A stretch of 64,000 nucleotides of DNA from Microvirga mediterraneensis (GTDB taxonomy: Bacteria > Pseudomonadota > Alphaproteobacteria > Rhizobiales > Beijerinckiaceae). Of the stretch, positions 1-9,137 are shown piece by piece; positions within the stretch are counted from its first letter, which is position 1, and each line of letters starts with the position of its first letter. Under the pieces are notes generated by a model, which saw only the letters and a program-made list of their open reading frames with translations, was not told where the DNA came from and made no database searches. The stretch is taken from assembly GCF_013520865.1 (NCBI RefSeq), contig NZ_JACDXJ010000001.1:3891501-3955500 (forward strand), read 5' to 3'. The position numbers were made by a program, and so were the translations under genes.

Positions 1-1786
1 GCTCGTTCTCGCGCGAGGCGCGCCACATCTGCGTGTAGAGATAGGGCATCAGCCTGTAGCGCAATTTGATGACGTCGCGAACCTGCGGAGTGACGCTCTC
101 GTGCATCCAGGGAAGGTTGACGACGCCATTGTCCTTCCAGGAATTCATGACCATCCGCGGCCAGAGTGCGCAGAACTCGACAAAACGGCAGAACAACTCC
201 GGATTCGGGCTTGGTCCGTGGAATCCGCCGACGTCATGTCCGATGTTGAACATGCCCGACAGGCTCATGGTAAGCCCTTGGGTCAGATTGAACCGAAGGG
301 TCTTCCATGCGGTTTCATTGTCGCCGGACCAGGTCTGCGCATAGCGCCATAGGCCGGCCGCGCCGCCCCGCGTGATGGCATAAGGCCGCTTTCCGGGCGC
401 ATCGGCAGCCTGCGCTTCGTAGGAGAGCTTCGTCATGAGAAGTGGTTGCGCCGGTCGCGCCAGGACTTGCGGGAACGGGCGCCCATCACCGTTGCAGATG
501 GCATCTTCGTCCCAGATCTCGTATTCGTTGTTGTCGTTCCAGACCGTGACGACGCCATAGTCGAGCAATGCGGACTGAATACCGTTCCGCCACCAAGCGC
601 GCCCGTCGGGATTCGTGAAGTCGACATGGAAGCCAAGGCCGTCCCAGAACTGCGCCACGGCCGGCTGAGCCGTTGCGCCATCCGTGACGAGGATCCCCTG
701 CTTCATGGCTTCATCCAACCGAGGATGATCATCGAGTAGGCAAGGCTTGAGATTGGTGACGGGCTGCATGCCGGCTTCTTTCAGCCGGCGCATGGTGCCT
801 GCCGGGTCCGGAAACTTATCGCGGTTCCAGTTGAAGGCGTAACGGCGGTGGCCGATCGATGTATAGCCGGAGCCGAAATGAAAGCTGTCGCAGGGAATCC
901 GGTGGTAACGGCACTTCTCGATGAAGTCCGTGATCCTCGCATCGGCATCGGGCGCGTCCGCGATGGTCATGGACGTGGTGGCGAAGCCCAACGACCATTT
1001 CGGTGCGAAAGCCTGACCGCCGGTCAGCCAGGAGAAGCGCCGCACCACGTCCGGAACGCTCGGCCCCGCGATAACATAGAAATCGAGGTCCCCATCCTGT
1101 GCACTGTAGGATCGGAATAGTCCATGATAATTGTCGATCGTGCAGCCCAGATCCATCTCGCCGATGGCAAGGTTGTCGTAGAACACGCCATGCGCACCCG
1201 CCGGGCCGTCGACAAGGAGGAACGGAATCATTTTATAGAGCGGATCGCTCAGCTCTGCGTCGAACCCGCAGGGGTCCACCGCGTCGATCTTAAAGCGGCG
1301 GCCAGTATGATCGAGAGGACCTGCCTTGTCGCCTACACCGTAGTGACGATCGTGTTCATCACGCGCCATGACATGCTGCAATGCACCGGTCTTGCGCGAA
1401 ACGAAATACGCCTGCGTCTGACGGTCCTGCAGGAAGGGACGGCTTTCTCCATCCCGGTGCCAGGCAATTCCGAAAGGAGCCAGCGTGATGACGGCGCTCA
1501 GGCCTTCGGCGGAGAGCACGACGGTGCCGTCCTGTTCCGTGACGGATGCATCCGGGCAGGCAAACCCCTCCGTGGAATCCCTCGTCCTGCCTTCATAGGC
1601 GGGCTCAAGTCCATTCGGCGCGATGCTCCAGCCACGGTCGAGGCGATAGCCGCCGTCACGTTTCATCACGACCCGACCGATATCCTGCTCCAGAATGCCA
1701 ACGCGCAGTTCCGTATTCCATCCGAGTTCGAACACGGCCCAGATTCCGTCGCGGCCGCGATAGCGGCCCTCCGTCAGCGCTTTCAT
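1..1786 (-). CDS. Glycoside hydrolase family 31 (alpha-glucosidase/alpha-xylosidase type), 3' end outside window
   Basis: About 595 residues are visible from the ATG at 1784-1786 (preceded by a GGAG ribosome site); the C-terminus lies beyond the left edge. The translation has a typical GH31 N-terminal beta-sandwich followed by the catalytic barrel. The block WNDNNEYE places the nucleophile at about Asp418, and WSGDNETAW places the acid/base at about Asp489; the segment ITRGGAAGLWRYAQ is also characteristic of GH31. It is the last visible gene of an operon that begins with a sugar-binding protein, so it probably cleaves an imported alpha-linked oligosaccharide in the cytoplasm; no signal peptide is evident. 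Exact specificity (glucoside, xyloside or galactoside) cannot be decided from sequence alone. Confidence 0.88.
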   Translation of the reverse strand, partial: MKALTEGRYRGRDGIWAVFELGWNTELRVGILEQDIGRVVMKRDGGYRLDRGWSIAPNGLEPAYEGRTRDSTEGFACPDASVTEQDGTVVLSAEGLSAVITLAPFGIAWHRDGESRPFLQDRQTQAYFVSRKTGALQHVMARDEHDRHYGVGDKAGPLDHTGRRFKIDAVDPCGFDAELSDPLYKMIPFLLVDGPAGAHGVFYDNLAIGEMDLGCTIDNYHGLFRSYSAQDGDLDFYVIAGPSVPDVVRRFSWLTGGQAFAPKWSLGFATTSMTIADAPDADARITDFIEKCRYHRIPCDSFHFGSGYTSIGHRRYAFNWNRDKFPDPAGTMRRLKEAGMQPVTNLKPCLLDDHPRLDEAMKQGILVTDGATAQPAVAQFWDGLGFHVDFTNPDGRAWWRNGIQSALLDYGVVTVWNDNNEYEIWDEDAICNGDGRPFPQVLARPAQPLLMTKLSYEAQAADAPGKRPYAITRGGAAGLWRYAQTWSGDNETAWKTLRFNLTQGLTMSLSGMFNIGHDVGGFHGPSPNPELFCRFVEFCALWPRMVMNSWKDNGVVNLPWMHESVTPQVRDVIKLRYRLMPYLYTQMWRASRENE

Positions 1787-1808
1787 CGAAAGTGTCTCCT
1801 CAGCAGTA

Positions 1809-2885
1809 TCAGCGAATGCGGATCGCGTGTCCGTCCACGTCGAAAAGGTGAAGCGCCTCGCGCTTGAGGCGAAGCCCAACCCTCTGCCCTCGGTCGTATC
1901 CGGCCTGGCCATCCTGGCGCACGGTCATCTGCGGCAGGCCTGGAGCCGACCCATACAGGTAGGTTTCGCCTCCGAGCTGCTCCACCAGGTCGACCGTGAT
2001 AACGAGATCCGCCTGGGTTTCGTCCACGACATCGATGTGCTCGGGGCGGGCACCCAGTGTGATGCCGTCGCCTGGAGAAGCCCGGCCCGTCGACGGCACG
2101 GCCATCGCCCGCGTGTCGTCTCCGATGATGACCTGCCCTGGACCGGTCACGCGGGCCGGGAGCAGGTTCATGCGGGGCGAGCCGATGAAGCCCGCTACAA
2201 AGAGATTGTTCGGATGGTTATAAACTTCGAGGGGCGTTCCGACCTGCTCGATGCGTCCGGAACGCAGCACCACGATGCGGTCCGCCAGGGTCATAGCCTC
2301 GACCTGATCGTGAGTGACGTAGATCATGGTGCCACCGATCTCTCCATGCAGCGCGGCCAGCTCCTTGCGCGTGGCGACGCGAAGTTCCGCGTCCAGATTC
2401 GACAGCGGCTCGTCGAACAGGAAGATCTTCGGGTCGCGCACGATCGCGCGGCCGATCGCGACACGCTGGCGCTGCCCGCCCGAGAGGGCCTTCGGCTTGC
2501 GGTCGAGATAATCGGTCAGCTGCAGCATCTGGGCCGCGCGACGGACACGCTGATCGATGTCCGGCCGGCTCAGGCCCATGTTCTCCAAAGCGAAGGCCAT
2601 GTTCTTGTAGACGCTCATATGCGGGTAGAGCGCATAGGACTGAAAAACCATCGCGAGCCCCCGATCCGAGGCCGGAACGTTCGTGACGCTTTGCCCGTCA
2701 ATTCGGATGTCACCGCCACTGACCTGCTCCAGACCGGCGATGATGCGCAAAAGCGTGGACTTCCCGCAGCCCGAGGGACCTACGAACACCACGAACTCGC
2801 CATCCTCGATCGTCAGATCGACTCCATGAATGATCGTAGCGCTGCCATAGGATTTCTTGATGTCTGTGAGCTTCAGCTCTGCCAT
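1809..2885 (-). CDS. Sugar ABC transporter ATP-binding protein, UgpC/MalK type
   Basis: A 358-residue ATPase of a CUT1-type carbohydrate importer. Walker A is GPSGCGKST (residues 36-44), the signature LSGGQ is at 134-138, Walker B is FLFDEP at 155-160, and a C-terminal regulatory TOBE-type domain follows from about residue 240. The length is normal for the UgpC/MalK family. It lies 16 bp downstream of the second permease and 22 bp upstream of the GH31 start, so it is in the same minus-strand operon. Such subunits are often shared between several sugar importers, so it may also energise other CUT1 systems. Confidence 0.93.
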   Translation of the reverse strand: MAELKLTDIKKSYGSATIIHGVDLTIEDGEFVVFVGPSGCGKSTLLRIIAGLEQVSGGDIRIDGQSVTNVPASDRGLAMVFQSYALYPHMSVYKNMAFALENMGLSRPDIDQRVRRAAQMLQLTDYLDRKPKALSGGQRQRVAIGRAIVRDPKIFLFDEPLSNLDAELRVATRKELAALHGEIGGTMIYVTHDQVEAMTLADRIVVLRSGRIEQVGTPLEVYNHPNNLFVAGFIGSPRMNLLPARVTGPGQVIIGDDTRAMAVPSTGRASPGDGITLGARPEHIDVVDETQADLVITVDLVEQLGGETYLYGSAPGLPQMTVRQDGQAGYDRGQRVGLRLKREALHLFDVDGHAIRIR

Positions 2886-2901
2886 GATTCATCCAATCCG
2901 G

Positions 2902-3951
2902 TTATTTCATCCCGGTATTGGCGATACCGGTGGTGATGAAGCGTTGCAGAAACACGAAGACGATCGCCACTGGGGTCAGGGTCATCACGGTCATCGCAAG
3001 GAGATATTGCCACTGCGTCTGCAACTCGCCCTGGAACGCATTGAGACCGATCTGAAGTGTGTAGGACTCCGTCTTCGTCAGGACGGCCAGCGGCCAGAGA
3101 AACTCGTTCCAACGCCACATGATCGAGAAGATCGTCAGCACCGCGAGCGCCGGCAGGGTCAAGGGCATGACGATGCGCCAGTAGATCTGCCATTCCGACG
3201 CCTTGTCCATGCGAGCCGCTTCGATGAGATCGCGCGGCAAGGTCAGCATGTACTGTCGCAGGAGGAATACGCCTGTCGGTGTCGCCGCCCCTGGCAGGAT
3301 CACGGCCCAAAGCGAATTCACGAGGCCGAGATTGGTCACCACGAGATAGACCGGAACCAGGATGATGGTGATCGGGATCATGAGCGTACCGATCACCATC
3401 AGCATGGCGGCGTTCTTGCCCTTGAACTCGTAGATCGAGAGGGCATAGGCCGCCATGGAGTTGATCAGAAGCGTGATCAGCGTAGCGACCACGGTCACGA
3501 AGACCGAATTGGCGAGGAAGCGCGGGAACGCGAACCGTTGCAGCGGCTCGGAATAGTTCTCCGTCGCCAGAGAGAACTCGCGGACAGGGGTGCGCTTGTC
3601 GATGGCGACCCTAAAGGTCTGACCCGGATTTGCAGGATCGATCATTTGTGCCTGGATGCCGATCCTCCGGACCTGCGCGAGTTCGCGTTTAGTCCCGTCC
3701 TCCATGGTCACCGTGAACAAGGGCAGCGGCTGTGGGTAGCCTGACACGACGACCTCCTTCTGCGACAGGGGCAGAAGCGAGGGAGGAAACTCCAGGAGGC
3801 TCGCCTGCGTCTTGAACGACGACAGGACGAGCCACAGCACCGGCCCGAACATCAGAACCACGCCGAGCAGAAGGTACGTATAGGCCGCAATGTCGGTCCA
3901 GTGCCAGCTCCTGGGATTGCGGCGCGCAGTGGCGAGATGAGCAATGTTCAT
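2902..3951 (-). CDS. Sugar ABC transporter permease, MalG type
   Basis: A 349-residue inner-membrane permease with the EAA loop EAARMDKASEWQIYWRIVMP and about six membrane segments. MalG-type proteins usually have about 280 residues; this one is longer because of a polar segment of about 90 residues between the first two membrane helices (about residues 52-145), probably periplasmic. Such an insert is known from some MalG/MalF relatives and may contact the binding protein. It starts 7 bp after the stop of the partner permease and belongs to the same operon. Confidence 0.9.
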   Translation of the reverse strand: MNIAHLATARRNPRSWHWTDIAAYTYLLLGVVLMFGPVLWLVLSSFKTQASLLEFPPSLLPLSQKEVVVSGYPQPLPLFTVTMEDGTKRELAQVRRIGIQAQMIDPANPGQTFRVAIDKRTPVREFSLATENYSEPLQRFAFPRFLANSVFVTVVATLITLLINSMAAYALSIYEFKGKNAAMLMVIGTLMIPITIILVPVYLVVTNLGLVNSLWAVILPGAATPTGVFLLRQYMLTLPRDLIEAARMDKASEWQIYWRIVMPLTLPALAVLTIFSIMWRWNEFLWPLAVLTKTESYTLQIGLNAFQGELQTQWQYLLAMTVMTLTPVAIVFVFLQRFITTGIANTGMK

Positions 3952-3958
3952 GACGGCC

Positions 3959-4996
3959 TCACGAGGACTTGCGTTGCGTGAAGGCGAGTTGCGCCAACGT
4001 CAGGGCGAAGAGTACGATGCCGAGGACAACGGATGCCGCCGCTGCGAGCCCGAAATTCTGAACCTGGTTCGAGAATGCCGTCTCGTAGATGTACTGCACG
4101 ACCATGAGGGTGGACGTTCCCGGTCCGCCGCCCGTCAGCACGAACACCTCGTCAAAGGTCTGCACGGCACGGATCAGGGACAGCACGATCACAACGATGA
4201 GGTTGGGCCAGAGCAACGGCAGGGTCAGGCGCCAGAACACGCGCCAGCGGGGCGTCGCGTCCATCTCGGCGGCCTCGTAGATATCCGCCGGAATGGCTTG
4301 GAGACCCGCCAGCAGGATGAGGGTGTAGAACCCCATATGGGCCCAGACCGATACGAAGATGGCCCAGAACATGGCCCAGCCAGGTTCCGTCAGAAAGAGA
4401 ATTCTGTCGCCGCCCAGGCCTGTGATGGCGGCATTCAACAGTCCGTCGCGCTGCAGAATCCACTTCCAGATCAGCGCCACCACGACGGGAGACAGAAGGA
4501 CGGGGAAGAAGTAAACCGCGCGAAAGAAACCCCGGCCGCGGATCTTCATGTTGAGAACGACGGCGGTCAGGAGCGACAGCCCCACCATCGCGACGACCTG
4601 GAACAACGAAAAGAAGAGCGTGTTGTAGACGCCGCGCCAGAAATGATCCTCACGGCAGGTGTTCGGATCCACATAGGACCCGCAATCGAACAGATACGAA
4701 TACTGACCGGCCCCCACATATGGGCGCTCGGACGGAAACAAAGCGGGGCCGCCCGTGACCGAATAGACGACGTTGATGGCGATCGGCACGAAAACGAAGA
4801 GGCCGAAGAACACGAGGTTCGGCAGGAGGAACACATAGGGCATCCGCCGCTCGCCGATGAGGCGCTGCAGACCGGCCATCGGCCAGTCGAAAATCCGAGC
4901 GACCAGTTTCAGGACGGGATTCGGTCCGCGCGATTGGATGAGGCTTCCTGACGGGGCAGGCGATGTCACCGGAGAGGTTTTCGACGTAAGGGTCAT
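3959..4996 (-). CDS. Sugar ABC transporter permease, MalF/UgpA type
   Basis: A 345-residue permease with about six to seven membrane helices and the EAA motif (EAAEMDATPRWRVFWRLTLP) that docks on the ATPase. The N-terminal 45 residues are cytoplasmic and proline-rich. It pairs with the MalG-type permease encoded directly downstream to form the membrane channel of a CUT1 importer. The binding-protein gene ends 59 bp upstream. Confidence 0.9.
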   Translation of the reverse strand: MTLTSKTSPVTSPAPSGSLIQSRGPNPVLKLVARIFDWPMAGLQRLIGERRMPYVFLLPNLVFFGLFVFVPIAINVVYSVTGGPALFPSERPYVGAGQYSYLFDCGSYVDPNTCREDHFWRGVYNTLFFSLFQVVAMVGLSLLTAVVLNMKIRGRGFFRAVYFFPVLLSPVVVALIWKWILQRDGLLNAAITGLGGDRILFLTEPGWAMFWAIFVSVWAHMGFYTLILLAGLQAIPADIYEAAEMDATPRWRVFWRLTLPLLWPNLIVVIVLSLIRAVQTFDEVFVLTGGGPGTSTLMVVQYIYETAFSNQVQNFGLAAAASVVLGIVLFALTLAQLAFTQRKSS

Positions 4997-5055
4997 GTGT
5001 CTTCAGCCAGAGCGAGGATGCTCCGGGCGACTGCGCCCGGAGCAAGGATTCGGGC

Positions 5056-6336
5056 TTACTTCCTGGTACGCTCAGCAATCTGCTGCTGCACATCCGACTC
5101 GATGCGCTGGTAAGCCTCGTCGAGCGTGGATTCTCCAGCGATGGCCTGGCCGAGCCGGCTGATCACCGCGTTGAAGATCACGCGGTTATGGACATAGCCC
5201 TGAAGCTTCGTGGCGACCGGGGAGAGTTGCGCCACTCCTTCATTGAAGACCTTCAGCGCAGCCTTGCCCTGCGACGTGGCGCTCTTGTATTCGAGGCCCT
5301 TCTTCGCGATGCCCAGGTGACCCGGCACGAAGAGGGAGCGCTCATAGAACTCCGCCGCGATCGGCTCGCTGGCGAGGAACTCCACGAGGCGCGCGACCTC
5401 CTGAGGATGCTGGGTCGTCTTGATGGCCACGAGCGCGGCACCGCCGGGCATGCCCGAGCAGTTGGCAGGCCCGCAGGGCGTCGGAACCGCCACCCAGTCG
5501 AACGCATCGCCGATGGTCTTGTCGAACTGCCCGATCTGCCAGGAGCCGGACTCGTACATCACGACCTGCGCGTTCTTGAACTCGTCATTGGCCCCCCGGT
5601 AGGCAGTGCCGGCGACCGAGCCCCAGAGTTCCTTCGACATCACGCCGTTCTTGTGCCAGTCGAAGACGAGCTGCGCGCCTTTCTTGAACCCTTCGTCGAC
5701 GACGGCGGGCTCGCCCTTGTCGTTGAACAGCTTTGCGCCCTGCGTGATGGCGAGGCTGAAGAATCGATGGCCGGACCGGTCGATGGCGACTGGGAACGGC
5801 GCCTTCACCTTGGCCGCAACATCCTTCGCGGCTTTCGCCCATTCCTCCCAGGTCGCCTTCGGACCCGGCATGGGAACGTTTGCCTGCTCGAACAGGGTCT
5901 TGTTCACGAACGGACCCGTCAGGGTGAGCTGGGTCATGAAGCCCGGGATCGAGGTCGTGTCGCCCGGAACCCGCATCCATTCGAGGAAGGGCCCGAAATT
6001 GGTCTCGAAATAGGCCGGGTCCTTCAGATGAGGACGCAGGTCCAGCATGTAGCGCGCCACGCCTCCGAGATCCGCGACGCGCGCGAGGTCCGGCCCCTGC
6101 CCGGCCGCGAGCTGGACCGGCAGGTTCTCGTTGATGGCTTTGAACGGGACCTGATCGAGAACGACCTTGATGCCTTTGTTCTGCTCCTCGAACCGGCGCA
6201 GGAGATCGGACATGACCTCGCCCTCGTTTCCGTCCGAGTACCAGGTCATTCGCAGCGTCGTTTGAGCTTGAGCATTGCCGGCTCCAAGGCTCGCTGCGAG
6301 TAAGGCGCAGCCCAGGAGCATCGTTGTCCTCTTCAT
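5056..6336 (-). CDS. Sugar ABC transporter substrate-binding protein (family 1)
   Basis: A 426-residue periplasmic binding protein. The N-terminus is a classical Sec signal peptide (MKRTTMLLGCALLAASLGAG, cleavage after AQA), followed by the fold typical of maltose/glycerol-phosphate binding proteins (extracellular solute-binding family 1), including an LAAGQGPDLARV segment. The ribosome site is excellent (GGGAGGAAACG before ATG). It is the first gene of the minus-strand sugar operon and is divergent from the LacI-type regulator. Together with the downstream GH31 enzyme it suggests uptake of an alpha-glucoside-like oligosaccharide; the ligand is inferred, not shown. Confidence 0.9.
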   Translation of the reverse strand: MKRTTMLLGCALLAASLGAGNAQAQTTLRMTWYSDGNEGEVMSDLLRRFEEQNKGIKVVLDQVPFKAINENLPVQLAAGQGPDLARVADLGGVARYMLDLRPHLKDPAYFETNFGPFLEWMRVPGDTTSIPGFMTQLTLTGPFVNKTLFEQANVPMPGPKATWEEWAKAAKDVAAKVKAPFPVAIDRSGHRFFSLAITQGAKLFNDKGEPAVVDEGFKKGAQLVFDWHKNGVMSKELWGSVAGTAYRGANDEFKNAQVVMYESGSWQIGQFDKTIGDAFDWVAVPTPCGPANCSGMPGGAALVAIKTTQHPQEVARLVEFLASEPIAAEFYERSLFVPGHLGIAKKGLEYKSATSQGKAALKVFNEGVAQLSPVATKLQGYVHNRVIFNAVISRLGQAIAGESTLDEAYQRIESDVQQQIAERTRK

Positions 6337-6590
6337 CGTTTCCTCCCTCTTGTATTCTTATCGAACGTCGAGATTTGCTCGGATCTGTGGCGCCACGGGG
6401 GCATCAGATCTCATTGAAGCCCTTCTCCTTCGGACGGCGCCATCCTCGCGGCGGAGGAGTTCGCCGAACTTGGATCGGGCCGGACTTTACTCAAGTCGCG
6501 CACCAGTCCGTGACTGCTTGCCGGCGGCCTATCCGCCATGGCGCAAGCAACCTGTTGCCGGCACTAACGCCGATCTTGCGCTTGGAATTT

Positions 6591-6604
6591 GGCAAACGTT
6601 TGCC
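6591..6604. promoter_or_regulatory. Perfect palindromic LacI-family operator
   Basis: GGCAAACGTTTGCC is a 14-bp perfect palindrome with the central CG step typical of LacI/GalR-family operators. It lies 88 bp before the start of the LacI-type gene and 254 bp before the divergent binding-protein gene, inside the 356-bp intergenic space 6337-6692. It could mediate autoregulation, control of the sugar operon, or both. Nothing else convincing was seen in this intergenic space. Confidence 0.75.
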
Positions 6605-6692
6605 TAAACTGTCTATCAGCCTTTGGTCTAAGCAACCTTGTGAGTGCATGAGGGCTCTCGACAGGACAGGCGAATGTGGTGAACAAGATGGC

Positions 6693-7703
6693 ATGAACAA
6701 GCAGAAACCCATCAGCCAGGAACCTGTTTCACTGGCAACGGTAGCGGCTCAGGCCGGCGTTTCCGTTGCGACTGTGTCGCGTATCGTGAACGGCGAAACC
6801 CGGCGCGCATCCGCCGAGACCGTCGAGCGCGTTCAGAAAATCGTGGCCGACCTCGGCTATCGGCCGAACCACGTGGGACGGACGCTGCGCAGGCGGGAAA
6901 GCCGGGTCGTCGCTATGCTCTCCCCCAACCTCGATAACCCGGCGATGGCTGCCATCGCGGCCTCGGTCGAGACGGCCCTGCGCTCGGCGGGCTACGTCAT
7001 GATCCTGTGCGACACCCATGACCGCGCGGATCTTCAGGACGAATATCTGCACGTGATGCGATCGCAGCTCGTTCAGGGATATATCGTCGTCAATCCCGTG
7101 CGCAGCGAAGCGCTGTCGGCTTCGGTCGCCCGGGGCGACCCCATCGTGTTCGTCGGACGCCGAAACCCTGACGGAGGTGGCGCCTTCGTGGGAATCGATA
7201 ACCGCGGGGCCGGAGAGGATGCGGCCGACCACCTTTGGGCCCGAGGGATCAGGAAGCTCGCGGTCATCCAACCGACGCAGGGATCGTCGGCGACGCGCGA
7301 TCGTGTCGGCGGCTTCATCACGCGGCTCGAGGAGCTGGGACTGCCCGATAACGCCATCCGTCAGGCCGAAGCGCCGGGCCTGTCGCACTTGGAGGTCGGC
7401 TACGCTGCGGCTCGGACGCTCGTCGACGGTCGCCCGTGGCCCCAGGGGCTGTTCTGTCCGAGCGATCTCATGGCCTATGGCGCTTACCGCCTTGCATTGG
7501 AAGCCGGTATCCGCATCCCCGAAGATTGCAGGATCGTCGGCGTCGACGATAACAAGCTCAATGCCTGGATTACGCCGTGGCTCACCTCGGTCCACATTCC
7601 CTATGCGGATTTCGGCGCCAAGGTTGTGGATCAGCTGCAAGCTCTATGGGCCGGAGAGCAGCCCTCCGAGCAGCTTCTGCCGCATACGCTTATCGCCCGC
7701 TAA
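6693..7703 (+). CDS. LacI-family transcriptional regulator of the adjacent sugar operon
   Basis: A 336-residue repressor. Residues 11-32 form the LacI helix-turn-helix (LATVAAQAGVSVATVSRIVNG) followed by the hinge helix; the rest is a periplasmic-binding-protein-like sensor domain. An upstream in-frame extension exists, but family alignment starts near the ATG at 6693. The gene is divergent from the sugar ABC operon and downstream of a perfect LacI-type palindrome, so it most likely controls that operon in response to the imported sugar or its product. Confidence 0.9.
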   Translation: MNKQKPISQEPVSLATVAAQAGVSVATVSRIVNGETRRASAETVERVQKIVADLGYRPNHVGRTLRRRESRVVAMLSPNLDNPAMAAIAASVETALRSAGYVMILCDTHDRADLQDEYLHVMRSQLVQGYIVVNPVRSEALSASVARGDPIVFVGRRNPDGGGAFVGIDNRGAGEDAADHLWARGIRKLAVIQPTQGSSATRDRVGGFITRLEELGLPDNAIRQAEAPGLSHLEVGYAAARTLVDGRPWPQGLFCPSDLMAYGAYRLALEAGIRIPEDCRIVGVDDNKLNAWITPWLTSVHIPYADFGAKVVDQLQALWAGEQPSEQLLPHTLIAR

Positions 7704-7769
7704 TTCAGCCTATCTCGCGTGTTACAGCTTGAGGTCTCCTTGGCTAGGCGATAGGCAAGACCATACGTC

Positions 7770-8190
7770 ACCTCGTGCGCCTCGTCTTCATCAAGGCGAT
7801 GGCTTGTCGCAAATGGGCCCAGTCGACCAAGCGCCCCACGTCGTGTCGGACCGAGCGTCGAGACGATCCGCAAACAGGTGCAAGCGGCTTTTCGGCAGTG
7901 GGGCCAGCTTGACCATCAGGAGCCGCCCGTCGGTGTCCACCGCGATGTGGCGCTTGTACCCGACGATCTTCTTGCCGGCAGCGCCCCCTTGGCGGCGTAG
8001 GGAGGCTTGACCGCCGGGCTCGCCTCACATCCGGCCCGCTCCCGATCGAACATCAGCGCGGCGTCAGGATCATCTGGAGCAGGAAGCGGCTGGCCACGGC
8101 CCGACAGAAGCCCCACAAGGCGGTTTCTCATAGAGGCCTTAAAGTAGCACTCCCCTCTGAGGATCTTAGATGTCCCGTGGCGAGTTTCCA
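7770..8190 (-). pseudogene. Decayed IS5-family transposase fragment
   Basis: On the minus strand one frame reads AGKKIVGYKRHIAVDTDGRL followed by LMV, the hallmark segment of IS5-type (DDE) transposases, then runs into HLFAD and a stop. The upstream part containing MFDRERAGCEASPAVKPPYA is in another frame, so at least one frameshift separates them, and the catalytic domain is incomplete. No clear terminal inverted repeats were recognised. It fills most of the gene-poor stretch 7704-8257 and is probably a relic of an old insertion. Confidence 0.65.
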
Positions 8191-8257
8191 CTGTCGGGTT
8201 TCTTGATTTAATAGTTTAGTTATGAACTATCCGCCATCCAAGCCTCAGGAGAATCAG

Positions 8258-8638
8258 ATGGAAGAACTCATCGCCCGCATCACGCAGAAGACCGGCCTCG
8301 ATCAGGCGACCGCTCACAAGGCCATCGGGCTCATCCTGGGATACCTTCAAAAGGAGGGTCCGCAGGAGGAAGTCAACAAGCTGATCGCGGCCCTGCCGGG
8401 CGCTCAGGACGCCATCGAGCAATCCAAGACCGGGGGCGGCGGCGGCCTCATGGGCATGGTCGGGTCCATGGGCGGCGGCGTGATGGCGCTCGGCGGCCAG
8501 CTCATGGGCATCGGCGTCTCCATGGGCCAGATGCAGCCGCTCGGCAAGGAACTCTTCGCCTATGGCCGCGAGAAAGCCGGCGAGGACACGATGGGCACCA
8601 TCATGGGCTCCATTCCCGGCCTGTCGCAGTTCGTCTGA
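8258..8638 (+). CDS. Small conserved hypothetical protein with glycine/methionine-rich core
   Basis: A 126-residue protein starting at the ATG at 8258, which has a strong ribosome site (AGGAG, six bases away); an in-frame ATG 36 bases upstream lacks one. The N-terminal half is helical and soluble (DQATAHKAIGLILGYLQKEG), the middle is a Gly/Met-rich stretch that may insert in or lie on a membrane, and the C-terminus is amphipathic. It resembles small DUF2267/DUF2780-like alphaproteobacterial proteins, but I cannot assign a function. Confidence 0.7.
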   Translation: MEELIARITQKTGLDQATAHKAIGLILGYLQKEGPQEEVNKLIAALPGAQDAIEQSKTGGGGGLMGMVGSMGGGVMALGGQLMGIGVSMGQMQPLGKELFAYGREKAGEDTMGTIMGSIPGLSQFV

Positions 8639-8734
8639 GCCGCAATCCGTCATCACCAGGCTTGTCCCGGTGATCCCCATGGGTTGCAGCGCTGCGCCTC
8701 CTCGAATCGGAATGGCTGGCCATGACGGGGCGGG

Positions 8735-8833
8735 TGTCATGCCCGGCCGGAGCGCAGCGGAGGGGAAGGGAATCCGCACCGTACGCTCCGCGCCATGGAT
8801 CCCCTTCCCGGCCTTCAGCCGCCGGGGATGACA
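8735..8833. repeat. REP-like palindromic intergenic repeat, copy 1
   Basis: A roughly 100-bp imperfect palindrome beginning TGTCATGCCCGGCCGGAGCG and ending CGCCGGGGATGACA, with the arms GGAGGGGAAGG and GGATCCCCTTCCC. A second copy with the same arms and ends lies at 11851-11950. Both flank the mutA gene. Such elements are common in intergenic DNA of this bacterial group. Confidence 0.7.
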
Positions 8834-8869
8834 GCGGAGCGCGTCACCGGAGCGTGGTGGTCGCTGTCA

Positions 8870-9135
8870 AAGAGCCAGCACCTTGGGGCCCGCAGCTTGC
8901 GCTGCGAGCCTTTCGGGTTCGAGGGTGGCGCGTCGGGCAGCCCGGCTCGCTCTCTAAGGGTGAATGTGAGAGCCGAACTGCTCGTCACGCACGGTTCTTT
9001 TCAGGTGGACCAGCTGGGGAGCCCCCAAGGTCGACCTCCCGCGACCACAGGATTGCGAGGCCTGCGGCGGGACCGTGCCTGCTCTCACTCTTGCGACGCC
9101 TCGCGAGCGCGCCCCTCGTCAGAGCAGATCTAGGC
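8870..9135 (-). ncRNA. Candidate structured non-coding RNA (family not identified)
   Basis: No ORF with family resemblance lies here, but the minus strand reads as a promoter-headed, heavily self-complementary segment. Nested helices are visible: GTGAGAGC with GCTCTCAC, CACGGT with ACCGTG inside it, a CCGCAGG/CCTGTGG hairpin, an AGGTCGACC/GGTCCACCT hairpin, a GCGAGCC/GGCTCGC helix and a CGCAGC-GCAA-GCTGCG hairpin. The last has a GNRA loop only on the minus strand. I could not match it to tmRNA, RNase P RNA, SRP RNA or 6S RNA hallmarks. The 3' end is uncertain, with no clear U-run terminator. Confidence 0.4.
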
Positions 9136-9137
9136 AA

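Noticed and set aside
1..1867. Several plus-strand ORFs, including one of 247 residues at 1124-1867
   Set aside because: They are antisense shadows of the GH31 gene; the minus-strand frame has clear family motifs throughout.
8960..9005. Group II intron domain V-like hairpin (GAGCCG ... CGGTTC) on the plus strand
   Set aside because: The outer stem fits, but the interior is six bases short, there is no GNRA tetraloop on that strand, and no reverse transcriptase or other intron domains are nearby.
8870..9135. 6S RNA, RNase P RNA, SRP RNA or tmRNA
   Set aside because: The hallmark sequences (for example GAGGAAAGTCC of RNase P, GGAAGG-AGCAGCC of SRP RNA, a tag-peptide reading frame for tmRNA) were not found, and the branched fold does not look like the single long rod of 6S RNA.
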